Shown here: positions 1-8,477 of the stretch, piece after piece
How the letters are laid out: each line of letters opens with the position of its first letter
How positions within the stretch are numbered: position 1 is the stretch's first letter
NCBI GenBank assembly: GCA_902774335.1
Contig: CACYHW010000010.1
Coordinates: 32,173 to 96,172, forward strand
Length of the DNA: 64,000 bases
From: an uncultured Bacteroidales bacterium
GTDB taxonomy: Bacteria > Bacteroidota > Bacteroidia > Bacteroidales > Bacteroidaceae
Direction of reading: 5' to 3'
Position numbers and translations under genes: made by a program
The notes under the pieces: model-generated
Database searches by the model: none
Seen by the model: only the letters and a program-made list of their open reading frames with translations
What the model was told of the DNA's origin: nothing

Positions 1-639
1 TATTTCCTGGACGGTCATGTTCCTTCCGATGACAACTGGCCTTTAAAGGATCCAAAAATGAAACGGATTATCTGGGCACCACATCACTCCATTCTTCCCG
101 ACGACTGGTTGGACTACTCGACTTTCCTGGATGTGGCTGACGATATGCTTGATATTGCACGTAAATATCAGGACCGCGTGCAGTTTGTCTTCAAGCCGCA
201 CCCCATGCTCAAGGAAAAACTTTACAGACTTGAATCATGGGGCCCCGAGAAGACAGACCGTTATTACGACGCCTGGAAGACAATGCCCAACTGCAGTTTT
301 GCCAACGGAGGTTTTGTTGACCTTTTCATGACATCCGACGCAATGATACATGACTGCAGTTCATTCACTGCTGAGTATCTTTACGTAAATAAACCTGTAT
401 TGTTCCTTACCCGCAAAGAGAGCATCGGTTCCTTCAACGAATTTGCAGATTCCTGTTTCCGGGTACATTATCATGGAGCATCAATACAGGATATTGAATC
501 TTTCATAGACAATATAATAAACGGTGTGGATCCGCTACTGGATAAAAGAACCCGCTTCATCAGCGACACGCTTATGCCAAGTGGTAAGTCATCAACTGCA
601 GAGAACATATATATGGAACTGTGCAAAATATTTGATTAA
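1..639 (+). CDS. CDP-glycerol/ribitol phosphotransferase-like protein, 5' partial
   Basis: The frame is open from base 1, so the gene begins upstream of the window; the ATG at 58 is internal. The visible C-terminal part has the motif FKPHP (about 43 residues after that ATG) followed by HDCSSF and EYLYVNKPVLFL. This pattern is typical of the C-terminal domain of CDP-glycerol glycerophosphotransferases (TagB/TagF family), which move a polyol phosphate from a CDP carrier to a growing glycan at the inner membrane face. The stop codon is directly followed by the ATG of the flippase gene, so the two are translationally adjacent. The fused CDP-ribitol-type enzyme downstream makes a polyol-phosphate donor plausible; the exact substrate is inference. 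Confidence 0.75.
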   Translation, partial: YFLDGHVPSDDNWPLKDPKMKRIIWAPHHSILPDDWLDYSTFLDVADDMLDIARKYQDRVQFVFKPHPMLKEKLYRLESWGPEKTDRYYDAWKTMPNCSFANGGFVDLFMTSDAMIHDCSSFTAEYLYVNKPVLFLTRKESIGSFNEFADSCFRVHYHGASIQDIESFIDNIINGVDPLLDKRTRFISDTLMPSGKSSTAENIYMELCKIFD

Positions 640-2130
640 ATGGCCGAAAACCTGAAAACCCAAACCGTAAGAGGAGTATGGTGGAGTTTCCTTGAGAAGT
701 ATTCTACGCAGGGAGTTGCCTTCCTGGTTACCATCATTATGGCCAGGCACGTTACTCCCGGTGAGTACGGTCTGATAGGTATGCTGGCCATTTTTATGGC
801 TTTGGCACAGGTTTTCATTGACGGAGGCTTTGCCAACGCGCTCATACAAAAAGAGGTCAGGACAGAAACCGACTTCTCGACGGTATTCTGGATTAATGTG
901 AGCATAGGAGTGTTGTCTTATATTCTGCTGTTTGTTGGTGCACCGGCTATCGCTGCTTTCTACAATCAGGATATACTTGTTCCCATTACAAGAATATACG
1001 GTCTTAACCTTATTCTCTCATCACTTTCGGCCGTCAACAAAGTCAAGCTTACCGTTGACATAAATTTCAAGACACAACTCAAGATATCTCTTATTGCAGC
1101 CTTGACATCGGGCATAGCCGGTATTACCTGTGCTCTGAATGACTGCGGAGTATGGTCTATCGTGGTCCAGTCCAACGTAGCGGCTGCCATGAACGCTATC
1201 CTGTGTTTTATATTTGTAAAATGGAGGCCTGCACTTGTCTTTTCAGTAGAGTCTTTCCATTCGCTCTTCAGATTCGGATCAAAACTGCTGGCGGCACAGA
1301 TCATCAGTACGGTCTATGTCAATCTCTACAATCTGGTTATCGGTAAGAAATATAGCAAGGAAGAAGTCGGATTGTATTCAAAAGCCGGTTTGTTTGTACA
1401 GATGGTAAGCACCCATCTGACTGCGGTCATGACAAGAGTTTCATTCCCTGTCTTAAGCAGAGTCCAGAACCAGGATGACAAACTGATGGGAGCATACAGG
1501 ACATTCATCGGAATGGTTGCATTCATAGTCTTTCCCGTAGCACTTGGGTTTTGCGGAGTGGCACGGCCTCTGATAGTCTCCCTGATTACAGACAAATGGC
1601 TGGGATGCGTACCTTTCATCCAGATTCTAGTATTTGCATACCTGTGTGACGGTATTACAATAGTAAACCTGAACCTATTGTATGTTAAGGGCAAATCTGA
1701 TATTGTGCTGCGCCTGGAGATCATCAAGAAAACTATAGCAGTAATACTCCTTTTCATTGCTCTCAGATTTGGAGTCAAGGCTATCTGCTTGAGCCAGCTC
1801 CTTTATGCTGTCATAGCATTGATTCTCAACACAAGGAACACAAAGAGACTGTTGAAGTACGGTTTCCTTAGTCAGATAAGGGACCTTTTTCCGTACTTTA
1901 TCTGTTCATTGGTCATGATGTCAGCGGCATTTGGTCTGGATCATATAATAGACAACAATTGGGTAGTATTGGTGCTGAGCCTTATTATCTGTCCTGTCAT
2001 CTATCTGCTTCTATGTTTCCTCTTTAAGTTGAATGCATTGAACGAGATGGCACTGATTGTAGTATCCAACAAATATTGTCCGCAGTGGTTGAATAAACTG
2101 TTATCAAACCTGCTTCTCAAAAAGTCATGA
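640..2130 (+). CDS. Wzx-type lipopolysaccharide/O-antigen flippase (MOP superfamily)
   Basis: A 496-residue polytopic membrane protein. The N-terminus (TVRGVWWSFLEKYS, then an EYGLIGM motif) is typical of the WzxC/RfbX branch of polysaccharide transporters, and hydrophobic stretches recur through the whole length, in keeping with 12 to 14 helices. Family members flip undecaprenyl-linked oligosaccharide across the inner membrane. The start codon touches the preceding stop codon and the end overlaps the next glycosyltransferase by four bases (ATGA), so it belongs to the same operon. Its presence argues for Wzx/Wzy-type assembly of the glycan. No Wzy polymerase is visible in the window; it may lie upstream. 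Confidence 0.9.
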   Translation: MAENLKTQTVRGVWWSFLEKYSTQGVAFLVTIIMARHVTPGEYGLIGMLAIFMALAQVFIDGGFANALIQKEVRTETDFSTVFWINVSIGVLSYILLFVGAPAIAAFYNQDILVPITRIYGLNLILSSLSAVNKVKLTVDINFKTQLKISLIAALTSGIAGITCALNDCGVWSIVVQSNVAAAMNAILCFIFVKWRPALVFSVESFHSLFRFGSKLLAAQIISTVYVNLYNLVIGKKYSKEEVGLYSKAGLFVQMVSTHLTAVMTRVSFPVLSRVQNQDDKLMGAYRTFIGMVAFIVFPVALGFCGVARPLIVSLITDKWLGCVPFIQILVFAYLCDGITIVNLNLLYVKGKSDIVLRLEIIKKTIAVILLFIALRFGVKAICLSQLLYAVIALILNTRNTKRLLKYGFLSQIRDLFPYFICSLVMMSAAFGLDHIIDNNWVVLVLSLIICPVIYLLLCFLFKLNALNEMALIVVSNKYCPQWLNKLLSNLLLKKS

Positions 2131-3092
2131 GCATGAGCAATCCTAGAATATCAGTCATAGTAGCCATCTATAATGCGGAAAAGACTCTCCAACGTCTGTT
2201 GGACAGCCTGAAGGCCCAGACCATGCAGGATTTTGAGGTGCTGCTGATTGATGACGGCAGTACAGACTCATCGGGTTCCATATGTGACGGGATTGCGGCT
2301 TCTGACAGCAGGTTCAAGGTCTTTCACAAACCCAATGAAGGCATAGGTGCAACCCGCCAGTTCGGTATAGAACATGCAGAGGGGGTATATACAATCCATG
2401 CGGACTCTGATGATTGGGTGGAGCCGGATTATCTGGAGTTGCTCTATGACAAGGCCGTTGCAACTGGAGCAGACATGGTTATGTGTGATTTCCTGTATGA
2501 GAACGGAAAGAAAGCGGTTTACAGGAAACAGGAGCCCAAAGGATTTGACAAGGATACTCTGCTTTATGACCTGCTCTGCCGCCTCACCAACGGTCCATGT
2601 GACAAACTTCTCAAGAGATCTGTCTACATGGATTACGGAATACACTTCAATCAGGACCTGAATGACGGTGAGGACCAGTTGTTCAACCTACAGCTTGTAA
2701 TGAAGGGAGTCAGTGTTGCATACGTTCCCAAGGCTCTGTATCATTATGACATCATTTCTAACCCTGAATCTGCAGCACGCAGCGGATCCCTTAAAAGGAT
2801 ACAGCATGAAGAGAAGTTCATAGAAGAGCTCCGCAAACTGTTACCTGAGAATCTTGGATACGCCATAGACATCAAGAACCTGAATGTTGTGTATATTGCC
2901 ATAAGATCCAAGGCGTTCACGGCAAAAGAGTTCAGAGAAAGGTATTCTTTCCTTTCACGCGTAAAGTGGAAGGATTACAGAAAGACCTCATTCTCTATCA
3001 ATCTCATTACATGGGTCTCTCTTAATGTGTCATACAGACTGGCAAGGTTCTTGTACGGCATCAAGAAAACAAAAGGACGTTTGGGGTTGTAA
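2127..3092 (+). CDS. Glycosyltransferase family 2
   Basis: A 321-residue GT-A glycosyltransferase. The N-terminus SVIVAIYNAEKTL, the nucleotide-binding IDDGSTD (residues 41-47) and the metal-binding acidic motif HADSDDW (91-97) are the standard GT2 signature. The C-terminal third lacks long hydrophobic segments, so it is probably a peripheral cytoplasmic enzyme that adds one sugar to the lipid-linked repeat unit. The start overlaps the flippase stop by four bases; an ATG two codons later (2133) is an alternative. The sugar donor and acceptor cannot be read from the sequence. Confidence 0.9.
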   Translation: MSMSNPRISVIVAIYNAEKTLQRLLDSLKAQTMQDFEVLLIDDGSTDSSGSICDGIAASDSRFKVFHKPNEGIGATRQFGIEHAEGVYTIHADSDDWVEPDYLELLYDKAVATGADMVMCDFLYENGKKAVYRKQEPKGFDKDTLLYDLLCRLTNGPCDKLLKRSVYMDYGIHFNQDLNDGEDQLFNLQLVMKGVSVAYVPKALYHYDIISNPESAARSGSLKRIQHEEKFIEELRKLLPENLGYAIDIKNLNVVYIAIRSKAFTAKEFRERYSFLSRVKWKDYRKTSFSINLITWVSLNVSYRLARFLYGIKKTKGRLGL

Positions 3093-3116
3093 CAAGGATT
3101 TATTGTGTTAATTTTG
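3087..3116 (+). promoter_or_regulatory. Candidate Bacteroidales promoter inside the glycan operon
   Basis: TTG at 3087-3089 followed after 19 bases by TAATTTTG at 3109-3116 matches the Bacteroidales -33/-7 pattern (TTTG...TAnnTTTG). It lies in the only gap (60 bp) of this otherwise overlapping gene set and would give a leader of about 30 bases for the cytidylyltransferase-reductase gene. Promoter use is inferred. Confidence 0.45.
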
Positions 3117-3152
3117 AATTGAAAATATCCATACCCGATAATAGGCTGACAT

Positions 3153-4523
3153 ATGAGTAAGAACATAGCGGTAATACTTGCAGGAGGAGTGGGCTCACGT
3201 TCAGGGCTGGGCACTCCCAAGCAGTTTTTCAAAGTAGCGGGAAAGACTGTCATTGAGCATACTGTCAATGTCTTTGACAACAACAGTCTCATTGACGAGA
3301 TTGCAATCGTAACCAATCCTCTGTATAATCGTGAGATAGAGCAGATGGTTATACGCAACAAATGGAAAAAGGTCAAGAAGATACTGTCCGGCGGTAAGGA
3401 GAGGTATGAATCCAGCCTGGCTGCCATAGATGCCTACTCTTCTGATCCCGACTGCTGTCTTATATTTCATGATGCCGTACGTCCGCTCATCAGCAATGAG
3501 ATCATTGAAGGTATAGTTAAGGCACTCAAGACATACAATGCCGTTGATGTTGCCGTTCCGGCTACCGATACAATCATTCAGGTGGATGTCAAGGGTGAGG
3601 TTATTGAGAGGATCCCGGACCGCCGGTTCCTGCGCCGCGGACAGACCCCGCAGGCATTCCGCCAGAGTGTAATACGCAAGGCGTATGACATTGCACTCAA
3701 GGATCCGGATTTTACATCGTCCGATGACTGCGGAACCGTAGTCAAATACCTGCCTCAGGAGAAGGTGTTCGTGGTTCCGGGTGAGGAGGTCAACATGAAA
3801 CTGACATACAAGGAGGATTCATACCTTCTTGACAAACTGTTCCAGCTGCGCTCCACCACTGTTCATGACGAAGCTGATTTTCACGAACTCAAAGGAAAGG
3901 TACTGGTGGTGTTTGGAGGAAACTCCGGCATAGGCGAACAGATAGTATCCATGGCCGGCAAGTACGGAGCAAAGGTATACTCGTTCTCCCGCAGTACAAC
4001 CGGAACGGACATTGCCCAGAGGGATGCCGTAAAGAAATGCTTTGCCCAGGTCTATGAAAAGGAGGGTCGTATTGACTACGCCGTCAACTGCGCCGCCATC
4101 CTGGTTAAGGAACCGCTTGTGACCATGAACCCCGATGTGATTGACTCCATCATACGCACCAACTATGACGGAATGGTGAATATAGCAGTAGAGAGTTTCA
4201 ACTACCTGCGTCAGACACACGGACAGATTCTGCTCTACACCTCCAGCTCATATACCCGCGGAAGGGCCATGTACAGCCTTTACTCATCTACAAAGGCCGC
4301 TGTGGTGAACTTTATGCAGGCATTGGCACAGGAGTGGGAGGCCGATGGCATCAGGATCAATGTCATGAACCCTGAAAGGACCAAGACTCCCATGCGTGTA
4401 AGGAATTTCGGCAACGAGCCCGAAGGTACGCTGCTGGATGCATCGGTCGTAGCTGAGGCTTCACTCAAGACTCTTATATCGGATGTAACGGGACAGGTTT
4501 TTGATGTCCGTATTAAAAAGTGA
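3153..4523 (+). CDS. Bifunctional cytidylyltransferase/SDR reductase, CDP-ribitol synthase-like
   Basis: A 456-residue fusion. The N-terminal half is an IspD/TarI-type cytidylyltransferase (LAGGVGSR at 9-16, TPKQF at 21-25, HDAVRP at 106-111). The C-terminal half from about residue 247 is a short-chain dehydrogenase with GGNSGIG (255-261) and the catalytic YSSTK (377-381). This domain order is that of Haemophilus Bcs1, which reduces ribulose 5-phosphate to ribitol 5-phosphate and couples it to CTP, giving CDP-ribitol. That role fits the two CDP-polyol phosphotransferase-like genes on either side. The MEP-pathway IspD reaction is unlikely because of the fusion and context. Product identity (CDP-ribitol or another CDP-polyol) is inference from family and neighbourhood. 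Confidence 0.85.
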   Translation: MSKNIAVILAGGVGSRSGLGTPKQFFKVAGKTVIEHTVNVFDNNSLIDEIAIVTNPLYNREIEQMVIRNKWKKVKKILSGGKERYESSLAAIDAYSSDPDCCLIFHDAVRPLISNEIIEGIVKALKTYNAVDVAVPATDTIIQVDVKGEVIERIPDRRFLRRGQTPQAFRQSVIRKAYDIALKDPDFTSSDDCGTVVKYLPQEKVFVVPGEEVNMKLTYKEDSYLLDKLFQLRSTTVHDEADFHELKGKVLVVFGGNSGIGEQIVSMAGKYGAKVYSFSRSTTGTDIAQRDAVKKCFAQVYEKEGRIDYAVNCAAILVKEPLVTMNPDVIDSIIRTNYDGMVNIAVESFNYLRQTHGQILLYTSSSYTRGRAMYSLYSSTKAAVVNFMQALAQEWEADGIRINVMNPERTKTPMRVRNFGNEPEGTLLDASVVAEASLKTLISDVTGQVFDVRIKK

Positions 4524-4527
4524 CAGC

Positions 4528-5730
4528 ATGAAATATCTCAAGTACCTGGCATTCCTGATATGCTACATCATATATCCGTTCTCGTTCCTGTTCCCGCGCA
4601 GCAGGAAAAAGTATGTGTTTGGCAGTTTCCGCAGTTCATTCAATGACAACGCCCGATATCTGTTCATCCATGCCAACGAGACGGAAAAGGATGTAAAGTG
4701 CATATGGCTTTCACTCCGTCCCGGATGTGTCAGGCAGGTGCGCAGTCTGGGATTCAGGGCTTACTGCATACTCAGTCCTCTGGGCGTTTGGCATGCGCTG
4801 ACAGCCAGGTACTGGTTCTTTAACTCGTACACATCGGACATAATGTTCTGCCTGTCGGGCGGAGCGGTGTGCGTGAACCTCTGGCACGGTGTGGGTCTTA
4901 AGAGAATTGAGTTCAACGTGCTCTCCGGTCCTATGCTGGACAGGTTCTCCAAGAAGAACAAGATGGATGTGTTTACACACCCCGAGTCATTCAGACGCCC
5001 CGACTGGCTGCTTACTTCTACACCTTTCCAGACCGTGATGTTTGCCAAGGCTTTCCGGGTTCCCGAATCAAGATGCCTGGAACTTGGATACCCGCGCAAC
5101 TGGATACTTACCACTACTGAGCAGCAACGCACCGCTTTCATAAACAGATATGAGCCGCAGGAGACTGCCAGCATGATTGAGAAGTTCCGGAAATATGACA
5201 AGGTGTACGTATACATGCCCACGTGGCGTGATTCACAGCGCAACATCTTTACTCAGAGCATGGACCTGAACCGCCTGAATGACATCATGGTGAGCCAGAA
5301 TGCTCTGCTTGTGCTCAAACCGCATGCAAACGTGATACTCACGCAGGATATAGAACAGCTGTCAAACGTGATACTCACAGGCATTCGTCTGGATATATAT
5401 CCCATGCTGCCTTATGCCGATGTGCTTATCACGGATTACTCATCCATTCTGTATGACTGGCTGCTCATGAAGGATAAGGATGTAATACTCTATCTGTATG
5501 ACTATGACTCATATGTAAAGGAGCGTGACTTCTATTATCCTTATATGGAGAATGTGGCCGGACGCATAGTAAACAGTTTTGACCAGTTGTGTGACTGCCT
5601 CAGTTCAGGCGACTACACAATGGATCCGAACAAACGCGATATGATAGTTGCGAAGTTTTGGGGTGAGACTGCCGGATATGACTCTTCGCAGAAAATACTT
5701 GATTTTATCAGACAATCGTCACAAAAATGA
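4528..5730 (+). CDS. CDP-glycerol glycerophosphotransferase family protein
   Basis: About 400 residues. It begins with one hydrophobic segment (YLAFLICYIIYPFSFLF) and then shows family motifs: NLWHGVGLKRIEF, YMPTWRD, LVLKPH and TDYSSILYDWLLM. TagB/TagF/TarL-type enzymes carrying these motifs transfer glycerol- or ribitol-phosphate from the CDP form to a membrane-bound acceptor. The ATG at 4528, four bases after the preceding stop, is chosen as start; ATG 4504 and TTG 4501 lie in frame inside the upstream gene and are possible. With the preceding CDP-polyol synthase it forms a donor-plus-transferase pair. Ribitol-phosphate as the substrate is inferred. Confidence 0.85.
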   Translation: MKYLKYLAFLICYIIYPFSFLFPRSRKKYVFGSFRSSFNDNARYLFIHANETEKDVKCIWLSLRPGCVRQVRSLGFRAYCILSPLGVWHALTARYWFFNSYTSDIMFCLSGGAVCVNLWHGVGLKRIEFNVLSGPMLDRFSKKNKMDVFTHPESFRRPDWLLTSTPFQTVMFAKAFRVPESRCLELGYPRNWILTTTEQQRTAFINRYEPQETASMIEKFRKYDKVYVYMPTWRDSQRNIFTQSMDLNRLNDIMVSQNALLVLKPHANVILTQDIEQLSNVILTGIRLDIYPMLPYADVLITDYSSILYDWLLMKDKDVILYLYDYDSYVKERDFYYPYMENVAGRIVNSFDQLCDCLSSGDYTMDPNKRDMIVAKFWGETAGYDSSQKILDFIRQSSQK

Positions 5731-6635
5731 TATCGGTCATTATCTGTACATACAACCGTGACAAGTACATCTACAATGTGCTTAAGAGTCTGGCTCAGGG
5801 AACTCTCTCTTGCGCAGAGTATGAGATTGTGCTGGTGGACAACAACTGTACAGACCGTACCCGTGAGGAGGTTGAAAGGTTCTGTGCCGATTTCCCGGAT
5901 GTGACTCTGAGATACTTTGTTGAGACCAGACAGGGTCTTTCAAATGCCCGTAACCGCGGTATCACCGAATCCAAGGGTGACATTCTGGTTTATGTGGATG
6001 ATGACGCAACCGTAAATGACGGATACCTTAGCTGCTACCGGGACTGGTTTGCAGCCCACCCGGAGATAGATGCGGCAGGAGGCCCCATCATACCCCATTA
6101 CGAGACCGGGGCTGAGCCGGCTTGGATGACCTATTTCATAAAGAGGCTCCTTACCGGTTATCTCTATTTTGGAGAGAAACCCGGACCGTTCCCCGGTGAG
6201 AACTACCCCGGCGGAGGCAATGCCGCATACCGCAAGAGCGTATTTGACAAGGTAGGTCTCTACAATACGGAACTGGGACGTAACGGTGACAGCCTGGCCG
6301 GTGGAGAGGAGAAGGACATATTCAACAAGATGAAGAAGGAGGGCATGAAGTTTGCCTATCTTCCGGGGGCCATCCTGTACCACAGCATTCCAGCATATAA
6401 ACTGGAGCCGGACTATTTTAACAGGCTCACCGTAAGCATAGGCCAGAGTGAAAGGGCCCGTACCAAACGTCTGGGAGGGAGAGCATACAACAAAAGGCTG
6501 CTTTCCGAGGCCAACAAATGGATAGCCACCATTGCATTGTGGTGCTTTTATCTCGTTACCCTGCGCCCCCAATGCGGAAAGATGCTGGTGAGGTTCCGCT
6601 CAAATGTTACCCGCGGGCTTGTAGGAAAGGCCTAA
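5727..6635 (+). CDS. Glycosyltransferase family 2
   Basis: A 302-residue GT-A enzyme with N-terminal SVIICTYNRDKYI, VDNNCTD near residue 38, the ARNRG signature at 74-78 and the acidic metal site YVDDDAT (89-95). GGEEKD near residue 190 is the usual ED acid/base region of GT2 enzymes. A hydrophobic segment close to the C-terminus (IATIALWCFYLVTL) may attach it to the membrane. It overlaps the previous gene by four bases (ATGA). It probably adds one sugar of the repeat unit; the sugar is unknown. Confidence 0.9.
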   Translation: MISVIICTYNRDKYIYNVLKSLAQGTLSCAEYEIVLVDNNCTDRTREEVERFCADFPDVTLRYFVETRQGLSNARNRGITESKGDILVYVDDDATVNDGYLSCYRDWFAAHPEIDAAGGPIIPHYETGAEPAWMTYFIKRLLTGYLYFGEKPGPFPGENYPGGGNAAYRKSVFDKVGLYNTELGRNGDSLAGGEEKDIFNKMKKEGMKFAYLPGAILYHSIPAYKLEPDYFNRLTVSIGQSERARTKRLGGRAYNKRLLSEANKWIATIALWCFYLVTLRPQCGKMLVRFRSNVTRGLVGKA

Positions 6636-6643
6636 AGAAAAGA

Positions 6644-7510
6644 ATGAAACAGATGGAAAAGATCAAGATATTCACAAGATCATTTGACCTCAAGCTCTAT
6701 CTCCTTTCCAGGAGACTTTATGAAGACCTTGGCGTGCCTACGGTAAGACTTACTGACCAGAGCGCCGACGGTTATTTCTATACCATGCTCAAGGACACGG
6801 ACTGCGACATAGCCATTAATATTGATGAGGATGCCTTCCTTGTGGACCCGGATGCATTGTTCAGACTGGTTGATTATGTGGTCAGCAACGGCTATGCCAA
6901 TGCCGGTTGCCCCGACGGAGGCGGATTCTGCCCGCGCGGTGCCAACCCTATTGTCACCAATCCGTTCTTTAACATATTCAATCTCAAGCTTATACGTACC
7001 AAGTTTGACCGCAAGGCCATACGTGATTTCCGTTATGCCGATCATAAGGACCGGATGATAGCTGCATATCCCAAGGAGAGGCTTGAGAACAAATATGATT
7101 TTGAAAAGACTGACCAGGAGCCCTATTATCCGTTCTTCCTGTGGCTGGCAAATAACTTCAAGACACTGTATCTGCCATCGGCACGTCATGAAGACGGGAT
7201 TACAACCATTCTGCTGGATCCGGAGGGCAAACCCATTTGTCTGCATACCTGGTTCGCAAGATTCTACACCACTCCCACCTGGATAGTCAAGCTGTTTGAC
7301 TCGCGCAAGCGCGGCATGCAGAAGTTAAGGATAGATGCCGTAATAGACCAGGCATATGCATCCAGGGGTATTGAGAGACCTGAGTTCGGATTCGGGGACA
7401 GACTCTCATTCCTGGGAAACAAGATTGTAAGATGGATTATCAAGGTGCCGCAGAGAGTATCCCGCTGGCCATATAAGATCAGGAAAAAACTACAGCGCAG
7501 AGCGTCATAA
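6644..7510 (+). CDS. Putative glycosyltransferase of unassigned family
   Basis: About 288 residues with no transmembrane segment. The acidic motif NIDEDAF (59-65) sits where GT-A enzymes carry their DxD metal site and is preceded by the hydrophobic beta strand CDIAI, so a nucleotide-sugar transferase fold is likely. I do not recognise the family. ATG 6644 (eight bases after the preceding stop) is taken as start; ATG 6653 is an alternative, and the longer frame from 6518 would overlap the GT2 gene by 118 bases and is unlikely. Position in the operon supports a role in the same glycan. Other distinctive segments are CPDGGGFCPRG and a strongly basic C-terminus. Confidence 0.7.
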   Translation: MKQMEKIKIFTRSFDLKLYLLSRRLYEDLGVPTVRLTDQSADGYFYTMLKDTDCDIAINIDEDAFLVDPDALFRLVDYVVSNGYANAGCPDGGGFCPRGANPIVTNPFFNIFNLKLIRTKFDRKAIRDFRYADHKDRMIAAYPKERLENKYDFEKTDQEPYYPFFLWLANNFKTLYLPSARHEDGITTILLDPEGKPICLHTWFARFYTTPTWIVKLFDSRKRGMQKLRIDAVIDQAYASRGIERPEFGFGDRLSFLGNKIVRWIIKVPQRVSRWPYKIRKKLQRRAS

Positions 7511-7514
7511 GAGT

Positions 7515-8477
7515 ATGGCAAAGAAAGGTATTTTCATATTTCATGTGCTGGCGGTCATGACCATGGCGTTGTGGGGGGTTACTTTCATATCCACCAAGAC
7601 ACTCATAAACTATGGTTTGACTCCCGCTCAGATCTTTACCATAAGATTCATAATAGCATACATAGGATTGCTCACAGTCTGCCTTTTCCGCGGCGGACGT
7701 GATAAGAGGGCTTATTCCGGCTCACTCAGAGACGAGATAATCTTTGTTATTATGGGAATAAGCGGCGGTTCACTATATTTCTTTACGGAGAATACCGCCC
7801 TTCGATACACTCAGGCCTGCAATGTATCATTCATAGTATGCATCGCACCTTTGCTTACTCTCCTTATGACTCTGGCCATAAAGAGACTGTTCAAAGGCCC
7901 CTTGATAGACGGGCTGGAGGACGTAAAGGTTGGATTCCCGCTTCTGGGAGGTACGGTTATAGCTATCATAGGCATGATTCTGGTCATATTTGACGGAAAC
8001 AGCCTCAGCCTGTCACCCAAGGGTGATATCCTGGCATTCATGGCAGCCTTATGCTGGGCATTCTACAGCCAGTTCATGGGACAGATGACAGACCGATACG
8101 GCACACTGTTCGCCACAAGGAAGGTCTTTTTCTACGGCCTTGTAACCATTGTACCGGTACTTCTCATTTCCGATAACTCCAATCTGGCCACAGTAGATTT
8201 TTACCGCGTACAGGTATGGGGCAACCTGCTGTTCCTTTCAACCGTAGCATCCCTGTTCTGCTTTGTTCTCTGGAACAGGATAATGCTGGCCATAGGCAAT
8301 GTGACAGCAACAAACTACGTATATCTGAACCCCGTTTTCACACTCATAGGTGCCATGATCATACTTGACGAGAGAATGACCATGTCATCGGGATTGGGAT
8401 CGGCCATGATTCTGGGAGGTGTGATACTGGCCGGTGCCAAATTCCATAAAAGGACTGAATTAAAACAAACTATATGA
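7515..8477 (+). CDS. DMT superfamily (EamA) transporter
   Basis: A 320-residue membrane protein with about ten hydrophobic helices in two homologous halves, beginning ALWGVTFISTKTLI. The second repeat holds LAFMAALCWAFYS and ends YLNPVFTLIGAMIILDE, which is characteristic of EamA/RhaT-like carriers. Such proteins move metabolites or nucleotide-linked compounds across the inner membrane; the substrate cannot be told. It starts four bases after the preceding gene and its end overlaps the M49 peptidase gene by four bases, so it links the glycan cluster to the peptidase at the translational level. Confidence 0.88.
   Translation: MAKKGIFIFHVLAVMTMALWGVTFISTKTLINYGLTPAQIFTIRFIIAYIGLLTVCLFRGGRDKRAYSGSLRDEIIFVIMGISGGSLYFFTENTALRYTQACNVSFIVCIAPLLTLLMTLAIKRLFKGPLIDGLEDVKVGFPLLGGTVIAIIGMILVIFDGNSLSLSPKGDILAFMAALCWAFYSQFMGQMTDRYGTLFATRKVFFYGLVTIVPVLLISDNSNLATVDFYRVQVWGNLLFLSTVASLFCFVLWNRIMLAIGNVTATNYVYLNPVFTLIGAMIILDERMTMSSGLGSAMILGGVILAGAKFHKRTELKQTI

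Noticed and set aside
3153-3850. IspD (MEP pathway cytidylyltransferase)
   Set aside because: The domain is fused to an SDR reductase and lies among CDP-polyol phosphotransferase and glycan genes, which fits CDP-ribitol synthesis better.
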